DNA of 64,000 nucleotides from Lethocerus indicus (Eukaryota; Arthropoda; Insecta; Hemiptera; Belostomatidae): the NCBI GenBank assembly GCA_019843655.1, contig JACDQD010000003.1, positions 11,534,925 through 11,598,924 of the forward strand. Direction: 5' to 3'. Position numbers and translations under genes: made by a program. The notes below the pieces were generated by a model. The model was not told the DNA's origin and ran no database searches. It saw only the letters and a list, made by a program, of their open reading frames with translations. This document shows positions 26,222 through 37,800 of the stretch, in pieces (the stretch's first letter is position 1; each line of letters opens with the position of its first letter).

Positions 26222-26619
26222 CTACATTTTGTGCGTGTGAAAGGAATTTGAAGAATATCTTTTCTCTGAATTCAGTTTAATCTTTCGCACTTTTCGGATG
26301 TATGATTCATCAATCTTTTCTCCATTGTTAATCGTATCTTCATCCCCTGAAGACGAATATTGCTCTATAATTCTGTTTCTTTTTCGATTTTTTCCTTTTT
26401 TTTTTAATCATTATTACTATTTCTTCTTCACTATTTGAACTAAATGGTCTTGTTCTGTTCTTACCGACGGGTGAAATAATTTCTAAAATTTAATAAAAAA
26501 TTTTAAGTTTTATATTAATTCAACGTACCGGTTATTCAACTAACGCAATTGTCCAAAAACTGAGGTTAACTTGTAAATTCTAATTAATTAAAATTACCTT
26601 CATCGCTGCTTTCCGACAT
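26222..26619 (-). pseudogene. Relic of a two-exon transposon protein, N-terminal part
   Basis: On the minus strand an ATG at 26619 opens MSESSDE. A GT at 26597-26596 then begins a candidate intron of about 114 bp, ending TTTTAG at 26483. Splicing continues the frame as E-IISPVGKNRTRPF, then an acidic SSNSEEE stretch. After a run of ten A (26396-26405 on the plus strand) this frame soon meets a stop at 26340-26342. The neighbouring frame continues with an acidic YSSSGDEDT segment and a basic IRKVRKIKLNSEKR segment, stopping at 26222. The simplest reading is one ancestral frame with a single-base slip in the A run. Ser/Asp/Glu-rich starts are common in transposase proteins, but no catalytic domain is present and the family is not recognised. 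The intron is inferred from GT-AG ends and frame only. Confidence 0.45.
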
Positions 26620-26832
26620 TATCAATAGTAAATATCTCGATTTAAGTATAAATGGTTTCAAACTACACTGTTCAATCATTGTACTAACTCTGAAAACTTA
26701 TGTGTCAAGAATTATCATATTTGCTCGGAATATAAGCAACTGATAAATAACTCGAAGTTGTACATGTAACCATGGTAACTGGAAAAAATTGAAAAATGGA
26801 GTTAGGCCACTTTCAAAATAAACGGCTCAATT

Positions 26833-27410
26833 CTAATACCACTCGTACTTATGAACCAATTTTAGTCTCCAGAGTACGTTGGAGTAACATGCTCCAGAAA
26901 CATACTCATGCTTATCGTGAAGGCCAAATCTGAAATTGATGGACGTTAATACATGATTGAGAGTGGCTGGCGGTTGGGGGTGGGGGGGGGGTTGTTAGTG
27001 TGAAGTGAAGACGGGGTCATCGAGAGGTTGAGCCGGCTCCGACTGTCGGGGTGGGGTTGCGCCAGAGGGGCTGGGGCTTGCGCAACCGGACGTGCAGTGC
27101 GGGCTGGGTAGGGCGGCCCGGCGCTCGCACCGCGTTGACCCCCATCCGCGGAACCCAGACGATATCACGACCAGCCCCAGATAACCTCCAGATTTAAAAG
27201 GCGGCCAACGCCCACCCAACACACACACACACACACACACTACCTGCTCGAAATCAAAGGAACCGCGAAGCATGTTTCTCTCCTGCAACGCCTGCGACCT
27301 CGAGTCTCAACGGTCGATCACCACCTTTATCATGATCCCAAAATAAATTACCCGCTTCATTAATTAAATAACTTAATGCGTTACAACTGTCGTTCTAGGG
27401 GAAACAAATA
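26833..27410. other. Non-coding spacer between two transposons, with G-run and (AC)n
   Basis: A G-rich tract lies at about 26972-26992 (a run of ten G). A GC-rich segment at about 27000-27190 is followed by (AC)n at about 27219-27240. The 97-codon minus frame here translates (AC)n as Val-Cys repeats and is not a gene. Confidence 0.55.
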
Positions 27411-28150
27411 CAGTCAACCCTCGTATAACGCGGTACGCACTCACCGCGTTATATGGAAACCGCGCTATAAGAAACTCGGATTTAACCGTGCAAACCAGGC
27501 TAATTCGTAGCGCGTTCTATGGTAACCGTCTACCGCGTTATATGGAGACCAATAAATACAAAAGACAAGATAAATTATAAATTATCTTCCTTAAAAGCAT
27601 CTGCTGAGCCCTGTTCTCCTTGAAACTTAATATTGTGCAATGTGTACCTTTTATTTAGTTTTTCAAACTCGCGACAAATGAATGATTTTCTAGCCCTGCA
27701 TAAGAATGCCCAATATTCTTTAAATGTTCGTAGATTTTAAGTGTTTTCTGCTTGATAAGATTTCCACTGATAGGAATCTTTTTGGCTGTACAGTCTTCCA
27801 ACCAGATCATTAACGCCCGTTCCATTTTAACCATATTAGAATTTCGTGTGCGAGTAACACGTTTCGCACCTAACGGACAGCCATCTGGCACAGTTTTCCT
27901 TATATTATCTGCATTTTTCTTTAAGGTTCGAATTGTAGATTCATTCAAATTTGTTGATTTTGCATAGACGATATTTTTCCCCGCCTTCTAAACGATCTAA
28001 ACGCCCTGTCGTAAACGGCTAAGAGATAAGCTTGAATGTTTATATAAACATATCCAGTTAAAAATCATTCATTGGGTGCTCGGAAAGAACGGATGGGACG
28101 TTGAACGGAAACCACGTTCTGAGAGTACCGCGTTATAGGAGGGTTGACTG
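27411..28150 (-). mobile_element. pogo/Tigger-type DNA transposon, internally deleted
   Basis: The element is 740 bp. It begins CAGTCAACCCTCGTATAACG and ends in the complement, with 24 of 25 terminal bases matching (27411-27435 against 28126-28150). TA flanks both sides (27409-27410 and 28151-28152), the target-site duplication of the Tc1/mariner-pogo superfamily. ACCGCGTTATATGGA recurs at 27443-27457 and 27532-27546 as a subterminal repeat, and GCGCGTTCTATGG near 27510 is a weaker copy. CAGT..AACC..TATAACGCGG ends are characteristic of Tigger/pogo elements. The interior encodes only the DNA-binding part of the transposase. The DDE catalytic region that would make a full element of roughly 2-3 kb is gone. 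Confidence 0.88.
27575..28012 (-). pseudogene. pogo/Tigger transposase relic, CENP-B-type DNA-binding region
   Basis: The minus strand shows three frame segments that together resemble the N-terminal region of Tigger/jerky transposases. First, RLDRLEGGEK from about 28003. Second, after a slip at the GGGGAAAAA run near 27975, a long open segment to 27655 with AKSTNLNESTIRTLKKNA (first helix-turn-helix), a basic linker, then MERALMIWLEDC and IKQKTLKIYEHLK (second, CENP-B/Tc5-type helix-turn-helix). Third, after another slip near 27668, KLNKRYTLHNIKFQGEQGSAD, the end of that domain, stopping at 27575. No DDE residues follow. Two frameshifts and the deletion make it non-functional. Identification rests on motif order known for this family and is firm; the exact slip positions are not. 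Confidence 0.85.
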
Positions 28151-30240
28151 TATATAATTCAGCATAAGCCAAAGTATACCTCCCTTAGAACAATGGATAT
28201 CGGAACTTCTAAAAAAATTTTCAACGGAAGCGAAAGTTGAGCGCCTCAAAAAAGACGAAGCGAGGATTTCACATTTCGCATTTTCCTGCCTAACAATAAA
28301 GTTATACATTACTGTTTGGTGGGTTGAGGGACTTGACATTAGTCATTAATTTAAGTTGGAGTAATTTGATAAAAAGATAATTGGTAAAGTCGGTTTTTAT
28401 TCATTTCTCCACCGCATTCAATTCTACGCATGCATATTTATGTGTGTAAATAATATTCATTGTTATTGATATTTCCCGTGTGAATGGCGATCCGAGGGTT
28501 TACCACCGAGACCGCTCTGGTTAACGGCGATCGCTATTTATTTCGCGACGATCGGCCGGAACTGATCGTACGGCTGGCATAAAATAGAGCCGTAAATGTC
28601 TTATACGGGATGCTCCCGCGGAGAGGGCTTTGTTGTGCGTTGGAGGGGGGGGGCTCGCCTGAATTCAATACCGGCCCCGGACTTTAAAGACCCTGCCACT
28701 TTACGACTTAAGGCCCGCATTAAGTCCCGCCCGACGTCATAACACAATAATAGATTCAGCGACAGTCGTCCAAAGCGCCCGTGCGGGGCTAAAGCGTTGA
28801 CGACTCTATTACCATGGCCCCCGTACCATACCTGGACCCAATTGATACTGAGTAAGCGAAAACGCAGATCGCTATCTGGCCCGGTTTGTAAAAAACTGCA
28901 AATCCCGATCGATACCATTAATACTAATTTAACAAAATAGGAAGAAAAAAAAACTGAAATATGATTACTGATCCAAGATAAGATTCGGACCGAATTACCG
29001 TCACCTTGTGAAAGGAAGCATTATTTCACTGGACCGCTTTGGTGATTGGTTTACTTTCATCAGTTGCATGGCGACTTAGAGGTGAACCACTATAAATATA
29101 TATCTCCAACTGAGTCTAAGATAATGTTATAAAGATACAAATCCACAATCACATGTCCGATACCAGTCCTGCCAAAATAACATGAGCCGGACCAACGACA
29201 GCCTTTCAATGATCATTTAGTATTGAAAAACAACTGCAATAATCACTGTATGTAACCTAACTTAAAGAATAATGATATAATCTTTTATAATATATACCGT
29301 TACCGAGAGAACTGTGCTGCATGTCCTGGAGATTTAATGGGGTAGGAGCCATCTCACCGGGTAAACATCAGACGGGACGGCCGTTTTATCGGTGTTCCAT
29401 CGGTGTTAAATGAAGGAGGCCAGCGGTGAAGGAAGGGGCGTGGGCGGCCCGGGTCGGCTGTCGGCCGACCGCCCAAGTAAGTCAATCAGGGCTGGAGGAT
29501 TAGCCGGCTCCCTAGGCTCGCTCTATATGCTAATGGGGCGGCCATTGTTCGCGCCGCTCTAAAATGAACACGTCAATATAAAACGCCACCCGGCCACCCT
29601 CCCGTCGCCCAGATATTATGGGCCTCTTATTATAGCACCCGCGATAATAAAGCCGCTGGCTGTCGCCCGGCGGTCCGGATCGCACGGCGACGTACCCCGC
29701 TCGTAACGTCCTCAACGGCAATTGAATTCCGCCCCGGCCCATTGTGATCGGGCGTAAATCTCCCCGTACGACACGCGACAGGTATCTCCATAAATATTCC
29801 CCTAAACTCTCTACCCTCCGTTATCGTAAATGCCGTCCTTATAAACTTACCCAGTCGTGAATTACTGACGTGGTAACGGTAATAAATAGCGTTCATATCT
29901 CCTTAGAAATTATTGTAAGCTGAAACTGACGTCGAGCGAGGATCGAGAAAATTCCGACCTCAAGTAAAGGTCCGAAAAATTCAATTACAGAAATTCAAAT
30001 TTTTGCTCGGTTACATTGACGAGTTCTGTATTGCAGTGATCGAACACATGGAAAAACATGGAAAATTAACGAATTTTTTAAAGATTGGAAATTATAAAAA
30101 AAACCCTCCCGTCCCGTTGATCCAATCTATGAGGTAACTAAAATTAATGTCCACTGATGGGACCTTCGGTTACTTAAGCGTATTTTTTCCGAACGCTACA
30201 CGATTTCTGTGACAGTTGGAAATCTGTCTGTGGTTGGGGA
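28151..30240. other. Non-coding DNA, no gene seen
   Basis: GC-richer stretches lie at about 28490-28800 and 29340-29850, with AT-rich DNA between. Chance-length frames only. A minus-strand GGGTAAGT near 29846-29853 resembles a splice donor but no exon is supported. Confidence 0.5.
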
Positions 30241-30263
30241 GGAGCCGGCCGATAGTTACCGGC

Positions 30264-30290
30264 GGCCTCGGGAGAGCTCCCGCCGAGGCC
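30264..30290. repeat. GC-rich hairpin
   Basis: GGCCTCGG at 30264-30271 pairs with CCGAGGCC at 30283-30290. An alternative fold extends it with GGGA/TCCC inside and a 3-nt bulge. It lies in a GC-rich patch at about 30235-30300. No known RNA family was recognised. Confidence 0.55.
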
Positions 30291-33200
30291 TTCGCCCGAG
30301 ACAACCCATCTATAAATAAATCAGAGTAAAAACACTTCTCGAAGAATGGGTCGTTTCAATTTATTGATAACCTTAATGCGGCTCGGCCTAGACGCTTTAA
30401 CGAGGAGTGGGGAGCGAGGGAGAAAATGTAAAATACGGCTTATAGGCGGCGCGCTGTTTCTATACTGCGGAGCTAATGGCAAATTTATGCTAATAAAAGT
30501 GAGGCGGATCATGCGTCGTTGGGCGGCCGCGATTGGGCGGAGGTTTCCCTATGCCGTGCTCGATAAGTCGGGGGAACGCTCGGGGGATTTCCTTCTGTGC
30601 CAGCGGAATAGATCACCGCCCGGCCTCCTCCTTTCTATCTAAATGATATTCCTATAGAGTCACTCGATTCGAATCCGGTTCGCAATTTATTGTTATTCCA
30701 GGGGATATTACAAGCGCAAATGGCTCAGCGTCGATACCAGAACAAAAACTATTGTATGCATCTCCGCCCGAGCTCAACAATGGAACTTTAACCTATTAAT
30801 GAGCGACCGTATTCTTCCAGCCATAACTCACGTTGAGTGAAACACCGGTAAAAGCTTTCTTGGCTTAAATCTATACCAGCTTAGCTCTCCAACGACTAAT
30901 TTTTGGTACACTTGGAAGTAGAAGGAGAAATACTGGTAAAGAAGAAATAACTAAAATTTTTCTCTGATGCTAGGGAATTTAATGAATGACTCTACGAAAG
31001 GATTTCCAGGCCCAAGATTGACCATATCTTATTTAAAAACGTTTTTACCCGTTCTCTTGACCATCTTTTATGACCGTATAATATGATGAGCCTCTGAAAA
31101 TCGTCCCCCTCCCATTTTTAGTTTTCTTTACCAAACCTCACTAATAAATATCCGTATTCCACCTAATCTAATGATATATATAATATCTAATGATTTCCAA
31201 GAGGTGAGCTAAGAGTGGAAATATTCAACGAAAACCGGAATGCTGCCCACAAAGTCCCTTTGAGAGAAGAATCTCTCTCTCTCTATATATATATATAGTA
31301 TATGGACTAGTAGTATATATATGCAATCAGACTATTGTTATTGCTACACTTAAGTGGAAATAACTGACTATTCATTGGCGCCTGTATCAAGTGTGACACT
31401 CTGAACCCGTACTAAGAGTTGTAAACCATATTGTTTCCATACTACAGTCTTCCTATCGCTTCCTCGTTGGACAACCGCCCATATATCTCGGGCGATGCAA
31501 ATCGAATACCCTCCGCTCCCTCCTCACCCCGTCTCTTCGTTGCGGTTCTAGCGTTTCAACTGTACTTGCAGTTCAGATAACGAAAACGGAGCAACAGTTA
31601 CTTACGGTTTCCATTTCAATATACATTAGTCGGCCGTATATTGTCCGATAGTCGTGCAAATAGCTCCTCCGTATCTAGGAAATGGGCTATTCCCTCCGTA
31701 GGAGGCATTTCACTGATTATTGGCGACATACCAACAGAACATCATTTTTACTGTATTATTATTTTATGGCTGATGTGATATTATGACACTATGTTCTATT
31801 ATTTCTAGAATATCAACATTTTTGTGTAAATTCAATACATTAGTTAAATATTAACTTATGATTAAAACGACGAATTGGCAATATTAATTTTCCTAATATT
31901 ATTTGTACTACTGTTGTTTCATTTATTAAGAAATTGTTGGGATTTAGACCAAAATGCCGATGTTCGCAAGATAATGTGAAATGTTTGCGTTTGAAAAGAA
32001 TTTTTTTCACGTATACTGTATTTCGTTATTGCGTGTACACGTAAGTTGTATATACTGTATTATTAGAAAACAGCATGATAGCCAAATTAGCACGTAGCAA
32101 TGTGTACACAACGTACAGTGCTAGGCCATCCACTCCCAATCTAATATTTAATAAACCTTAAAAACGACGCCTGATAACCCGCTGGTTCTTCCTGTAATTT
32201 AATGCATAGTGTAATAATGAAAACTTAAAAAAATATTTCTGTATCGAAATTATGGCATTAGTTTATGCCTTTCTTAAAATACAAAATGAATAAGTACCCA
32301 ACATTTCAGTATTGCACAATACTAAGCGGGGTGGTGTAAAATGAATGAGCGGTCGTGTGGGGCGGCTCCTCTCCGCGACACCAGCCACTTTCCACCTTAC
32401 GACACCGCCTTGTTTCACTTGCAAGTTGGGAGCAAGTCCATTCTTCGGAAAGGTTTCAAGAACTGCTGGGCCCGGGTGAATGGCGCGGGCTTGAGGGGGC
32501 CGCGATCCCCGCGCAGGAATTGAACACGAACCGCCGACGGTAGCGGCCACCAGCAGACACAGGTTAATGTATTCCTTATTGTATTCCCCGTGTGGTCCTA
32601 TACGACCAACAGATTAGACCGTAATACATTCGCGAAAGGATACAGAAATTATTTCAGGCCAAATACAGAACCGGTATTTTAAGATACCCAAAAATTAATT
32701 CACGTTACCAGCCCAGTACCCGAGAGGGTTCTGTAGCGGGCAGATATAATGAACAAAGTTAACGGGATTGATAGCGAGACATGGACCTGGTTACATTTTG
32801 TTTGAAATTTAGTTTAAATGTTTTAATTTTTAAATTATTACAGTCATTGTAGTAAAAAAATTGTATTACTACCGCATAAAACAGGATAACCGAATTTCAT
32901 TAATTATTTTCAGGAGGTATATAAGCAGTAAATGAAAATTCTATGTTGTACAATACGACCTCTTTGAAATAGCAACATAATGTTTACTAGGCAACAATAC
33001 AACCTGAATAGTATGTCTACGGAAAGAACGCCTTCACTTAATGATTCCGTATGGTAGCTTTTTACAAATGAATTCAAGACTATATACAATAATTCTCCTC
33101 TTACTGAATTTAGTTGATGCAAATTAAAAAACATGTATTAATACCTGCTTATTTTTAATAATATACAATTTAAGCTTTATTATAGAATTATTATTATAAA

Positions 33201-34080
33201 AGAGAATTATTAATTACGAAAGTTATTGTGGATGCTGGAAGTCTTACACCCGGGCCAAGGCATAATCGCCCAATTAATACTATTTATTCATTATTTTAAT
33301 TATCATAATTAATAACAATTATGCATCAGTTTCTCGTAATCGGTAGAGCTATGAGAAAGCCAATTTTAAAATCCAAACTGGGGACTCCTAAGTTATTGTA
33401 ATTGGCAAACAATGGTTTGGTTATATTGTAATTAGTACCTACTAGTATTTGACCGACCTTTATGTTTTATAATATTGGCATTGTGGAATAAAACTCGTGG
33501 GACGACATTTATTTACAATGGGTCTATGTTGTTAGGAGAATACGAGTGTAAATTTGATTTCAGCCCACGTGGGTTTTTGCATAACTTAGTCTATCCGGAA
33601 TACAAATGCAACGTACTGATATTGCATGTCTGGTTTTCTCGAAGCATTTTTCCGACTATAACATAAATATGTAGAGCCGCGCGAAGGCGCTGTCCGCACA
33701 AATAACATTCATGTGGTTTTTCTCAGTAGTTCTAATCTATAGTAACGTAGTTGACTATAGCGCACTATACTCACATTTATTACCTCTATTAGAACCATTA
33801 TTGTGTTCCATTATTGTGACGTTAAAGTAAAATAATTATGGGTAAATGCGCATAAGTGTATGGTATACGGCAAGGAAATTATATTTACACTTATATTAAT
33901 AAATTTAACATTTAAAATAACGGATCAGAAAGGGGAGGTTATCAGATTTCGAATTCTGATCACTGTAGAAAATGATTTACTCGAAATGGGCATTTATCCG
34001 TATAAGACATTTACGTAATATATAAAATTAATATATCGTCGGGTATTATAAAGGTGTAAAATGAGGAAGAAATGTGTATA
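30291..34080. other. Non-coding DNA, no gene seen
   Basis: A GC-rich patch at about 30385-30640 has a 98-codon plus frame without known motifs. (TC)n then (TA)n lies at about 31272-31297. Octamers ATGCAAAT lie at 31495-31502 and 33117-33124. 31740-32330 and 32780-34070 are AT-rich. Nothing else was recognised. Confidence 0.5.
32341..32570 (-). repeat. GC-rich patch with a tRNA-like B-box (possible SINE remnant)
   Basis: On the minus strand the sequence reads GGCGGTTCGTGTTCAATTCC at 32535-32516, resembling the RNA polymerase III B-box (GTTCRANNCC). A GCTGGTGGCCGCTACC string lies about 20 bases upstream of it. No cloverleaf forms and no second copy was found in the window. It may be a tRNA-derived retroposon piece or chance. 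Confidence 0.2.
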
Positions 34081-34680
34081 TTTGTAGGCGGGTGGCGGTA
34101 GGGGCACCCGGGTGGGTAACTCGCGATGTCGGAGAACGTCGAGCGAAGAGCGGCGCGGTATCGTCTCCAGAGGAGTCGTCGGCAGACTGAAGAGCGAGAG
34201 AGAAAGAGAGTGAGGGCGGTCGAGAGGGGGGAGACTGCCGTTATAGTGGTGCCGGGGTGGGGGGCCGGTCGGGCAGAGTGGGGCCCCCCGCCACAGGGGC
34301 GGGCTCCTCCCCGTCCTCGGGCCCAAACTGGGGCAGTGAGGCGAGTCCCCCCGGCCCCCGGCGCGGATTTCCCCTTCTAAATCACTCTCGGCCCGGCCGG
34401 GAGGAGAGAGAAAGCAAAAGTGTCGCCGGCGATTGAGCGCGGCGGTCGTCCCGTCCGGGGATGACCCCTCCCGCCGGCAGGGGAGGTGGGGCGTGCTCTG
34501 TCGGGGTGGTGGGGTGGCGCGTAACGGTACCCGTCGAGAGGGGCGGACGTCCTGGTCACTCGCCCAGGCGAAAAAACGACGGCCGAGGAGCCGCCGCCCC
34601 AGCCGAGAGTAAAAGCGGGAGCCGAGCGCCCGATAGTGGGGTAACGCCGCCCGGACCCGCCGCACCGACACTCCAGTTTG
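34081..34680 (+). promoter_or_regulatory. CpG-rich island, candidate promoter
   Basis: The strongest GC-rich block in the window: about 600 bp dense in CG dinucleotides, flanked by AT-rich DNA on the left. It includes GAGAGAGAAAGAGAG-type tracts near 34191-34210, which GAGA-factor-like proteins bind in insect promoters. Open frames run through it on both strands (84 codons plus at 34126-34380, 225 codons minus at 33994-34671). Their Arg/Pro/Gly/Ser-rich composition reflects the base composition and no domain was recognised. No TATA box or perfect initiator was found. The promoter reading rests on composition plus the splice donor downstream. Confidence 0.45.
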
Positions 34681-34863
34681 TGCCCGACCAGTGATACTGA
34701 CTCTTCGGCCGAGTACTCCAGTGAAGGAATATACCGTTATCGAATCCGCCGAATTGTGTGTGACTTCATTAGTGATTTACTTTATTTTTTTTTCAAATCT
34801 GCAACACTGTGCGCATTACGGATCATCCGACACGGACCACTCTGCCACTACGCACCTAGCCAG
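34681..34863 (+). other. Candidate non-coding first exon ending at a splice donor
   Basis: Just downstream of the island the composition changes abruptly, and the segment ends TAGCCAG|GTGAGTG. The donor GT is at 34864-34865 and fits the consensus CAG|GTRAGT well. The 5' end is uncertain. CCAGT strings near 34673, 34688 and 34718 are imperfect matches to the arthropod initiator TCAGT and could mark start sites. A plus frame from ATG 34681 through the donor has no recognisable motif, so I treat the exon as 5' untranslated. No matching acceptor or coding exon was found downstream, so any gene would have a first intron longer than 29 kb. The gene cannot be named. Confidence 0.4.
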
Positions 34864-37800
34864 GTGAGTGTTTTACACTTTTTCTTCGTCGAGTGCGATT
34901 ATTGGGATTATTGTGAAAAATGTATTTTTACGCGCGGTTTCGATATCGTCGATTCTGACTTCGGCGGGAGCTGCCGCTACAATATTTTTGCCCACGATCG
35001 AAAATAATCGTGTATTATTATCACCCACTAAATTCAACAGTGATTTCTCTCCGTGATCGATAATCGGTATTCTACTTATAAAATATTCTAGTGTCGGGAA
35101 CTCGATTAAGCTCATTCGATCTGGAGACTTTAACGGTCGAGTGATAATGAAATCGAAAGTTATCGTTCCTAATTAGTCCGAATATTTACGGTCATTATTG
35201 AATCGTGTCGTACTATAGTAGTTTACATTTCGTCTTCATCGTGTTCTATTCTCTCGTTCTTTTTCGCTCCGTTTTTTCTTTTTTTTCCACGGCTTATTCG
35301 GAGACTCCAACGCTGGGATAAGATGTAGGACCGAAGTTTGTCGCATCGCCGTCGATCTTCATTTCCCTTAAATTACCCGGCCTGTTTCACGTTAGCGATT
35401 AGAAAGCTTCCGTAAAGCGATTACCGACGTGTTCACGCCTCTTATCGAAGAGAATCGAAACGCCGAATATCTTACAAAATCGTTCGTGGACCCGAGCGCA
35501 AAAACACGGTCGGCCACAGTCCCGAGTGCACCGCCGAACCGAGACTCGATTGCGTACCGAATTCGTCTTGATTTTTTACGCGGTTCGAACCGCCGTTTCG
35601 GAAGGTGGGCCCGCGGCGAGATCGACGATGCCCAGTCAAACGGAAAACTTGTTTCGTCACGATTGTCACATACCGTTGGTCGCCTCGTTTCCTTCCGTCG
35701 GGTTCATATCACAGCTGTCATTCCTTTCTGCATTCAAACAATATACTATAGTGAGACCCGAACTTTAATAAATATAATTTTCGAATTTCTATCCGAGAAC
35801 TTCCTCCTCCACTACGATTCTACGATTTCTCATAGACCACTTTCAAGTTTAATTTCTTCAATCGGTCAGTTATCTATGTCGCCCACGGAGGACAGTTAGA
35901 AGTGCGTATTGCAAAAATAATAATCTAAATAGATGTCTAGTTCCTCGTCTATTTCACACGTCCCTATAGTCATTATCTTTATCTATCGACTATTATTTCA
36001 AAATACTGGCATGATTAATAGCAATTTTGCGAGACAAAAGGAGGTTTTCAATACTCGATTACGAACATTCGTATGTGCACGATATGATAGAATAAAGTTG
36101 GCAAAATCGCGAAGATTCGTCTTAAAAGTGTTCTTTATGAATAACATTATCGGAGAACATTCATTATCGCGAGAGCGTTTTATGTAATTTTTAAAATTTA
36201 GAAATACACATCTAATGATTTTCAAGCAAATTTAAGGCGGCCCCGCCGAATTAAAAATATTTTCGGAGTGATACTCGAAAATCGATGTCGTAGCTATCAT
36301 TATTAGAACGTTGTTATTAAATTTAACAAAACTTAGGAGCGAACGTAGATACAGCGGGAATAAGCGGTCGACTTTAACGCTCATCACTTCCTAGTTGTGG
36401 GGCCGAGCTCCTCCGTTCGATGATAGTCCGACGCGCGCACTCCGTCCGTTCGTATTAATAATGTACCCAGCTATTGACAAATAGGACGAATATTAGGAAA
36501 TATCGATTTTCATTCAGCACGAAGTTGGTGATCCTCCCGTTGAGTGTAGTCTTTTCCCCTAATTGACCGGAGGTGTAGGAAACGGGGAAATACCGGAGGG
36601 TAATTGGGGCTCACAAAAATATCAAAGGCCCAACGTTCGGAACGCCCGTCGGATGTGGCCGTCGCACCGACGAGTTTTTAGGCCGGCCCCGACGACGCAA
36701 TGAAACGTCGTTTCCTGACGAACCCGCCTCTATAATCGATTGGAATACACCTGGAAATTGGTGACAAGGAATGGAATCTGAAAATAGAAAAACCTCCGAC
36801 CCAACCGGTTAATCGGAATCGATATAGGATAAAATGTATCCTGGTAAAATATGTTCTTTCCGTTTAATTCCAGAAACAGTTTTCATCATAAGTTAGCGCC
36901 CGGGAGTGATCCACTGCACATCTCAAAATATAATCTATAAAAACAATATAGGGATACAGAAATAATAATACTATTGCGTACAGCTCAATTTATCCTAGGA
37001 ATAACGTATTTATATTTTTCTATAATAATTTATTTTGGTTGTCTGGTGTCGTTTTCACTCGCGTCGGAAAAGTGTCTTCTCATACGGCATCTTCGCATTT
37101 CTTCGCGAATAAATTGTAAATTGAGATCAAAATGCATTATTTTTCCACGTTTGAGAATTAACGCTTTCACCGTTTTAATCATTTTTTGTCGGCATATACT
37201 TACAGCTCTATCTGTAGAGGTTTTCCACGTTTGCTGCGGATGCAACAGTACATGATGTTTTCATGTTCTCATATCGAACATCGAAAAAATTTACAGTTAA
37301 GAGAATGTTCGTTGAGAAATGTTTCCCACCGATATCTTCTAATTATAGCGTGATCAATGCTTAGTTATAAAATCAAAACCTGTCAGCACAGGATTCAATA
37401 GAAAGAAGTATTTTATACAGATGGATATATGAACATTAAATGATATGTTCTCGCAGGTCGCAATAGATCAAATAAATCCTAATTTTTCTTTGTTCGTTGC
37501 GTAAATTTGAACATATAGTGATTATAGAATATATTCGATGGGGAATCATGAGAAACTGTCGTAATTCACTCGTGAGACAAATTACTGGATGAAACGGAAA
37601 TTATACACAGATTCGGAATAAGAAAAATTTGAATGATATATCGAGAACTAAAACTGGGCAGTGTAGGACGCTGCGAACGTAGCCGCGTGGGAGAAGTCTT
37701 GAGAAGTGTAGAAAATGGATAAAGGCGGGTTAATTGTAGTTCTTCCTAATTTTCAATTCGAAGGCAACTTACGGTACCGCGCGAAATATCACATCTGAAT

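Larger units (their letters stand above)
25781..26828 (-). mobile_element. DNA transposon derivative with perfect terminal inverted repeats (superfamily uncertain)
   Basis: The sequence at 25777-25804 (AATT, then GAGCCGTTTATTTTGAAAG and TGGCC) is exactly complementary to 26805-26832, giving 28 matched bases over a 1.05-kb element. The outer AATT on each side (25777-25780 and 26829-26832) could be a 4-bp target-site duplication or part of the repeat, because AATT is its own complement. The ends read 5'-GAG...CTC-3'. A 4-bp duplication with such ends would fit the Sola superfamily, but I hold this loosely. The minus strand carries a broken two-exon frame (26222-26619). The length is too short for an autonomous element, so it is a deletion derivative. 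Second, internal copies of both ends lie near 25996-26060. Confidence 0.75.

Noticed and set aside
26995..27288. 97-codon minus frame with Val-Cys repeats
   Set aside because: It reads through (AC)n and a GC-rich patch; no protein family was recognised.
29846..29856. Splice-donor-like GGGTAAGT on the minus strand
   Set aside because: No exon upstream of it could be supported.
33994..34671. 225-codon open frame on the minus strand
   Set aside because: It lies across the CpG-rich island, where stops are rare, and its Arg/Pro/Ser-rich translation matches base composition. Plus-strand frames are open there too and no domain is visible.
35429..35899. 156-codon plus frame downstream of the candidate promoter
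   Set aside because: No known domain, no splice acceptor upstream that I could support, and another frame overlaps it.
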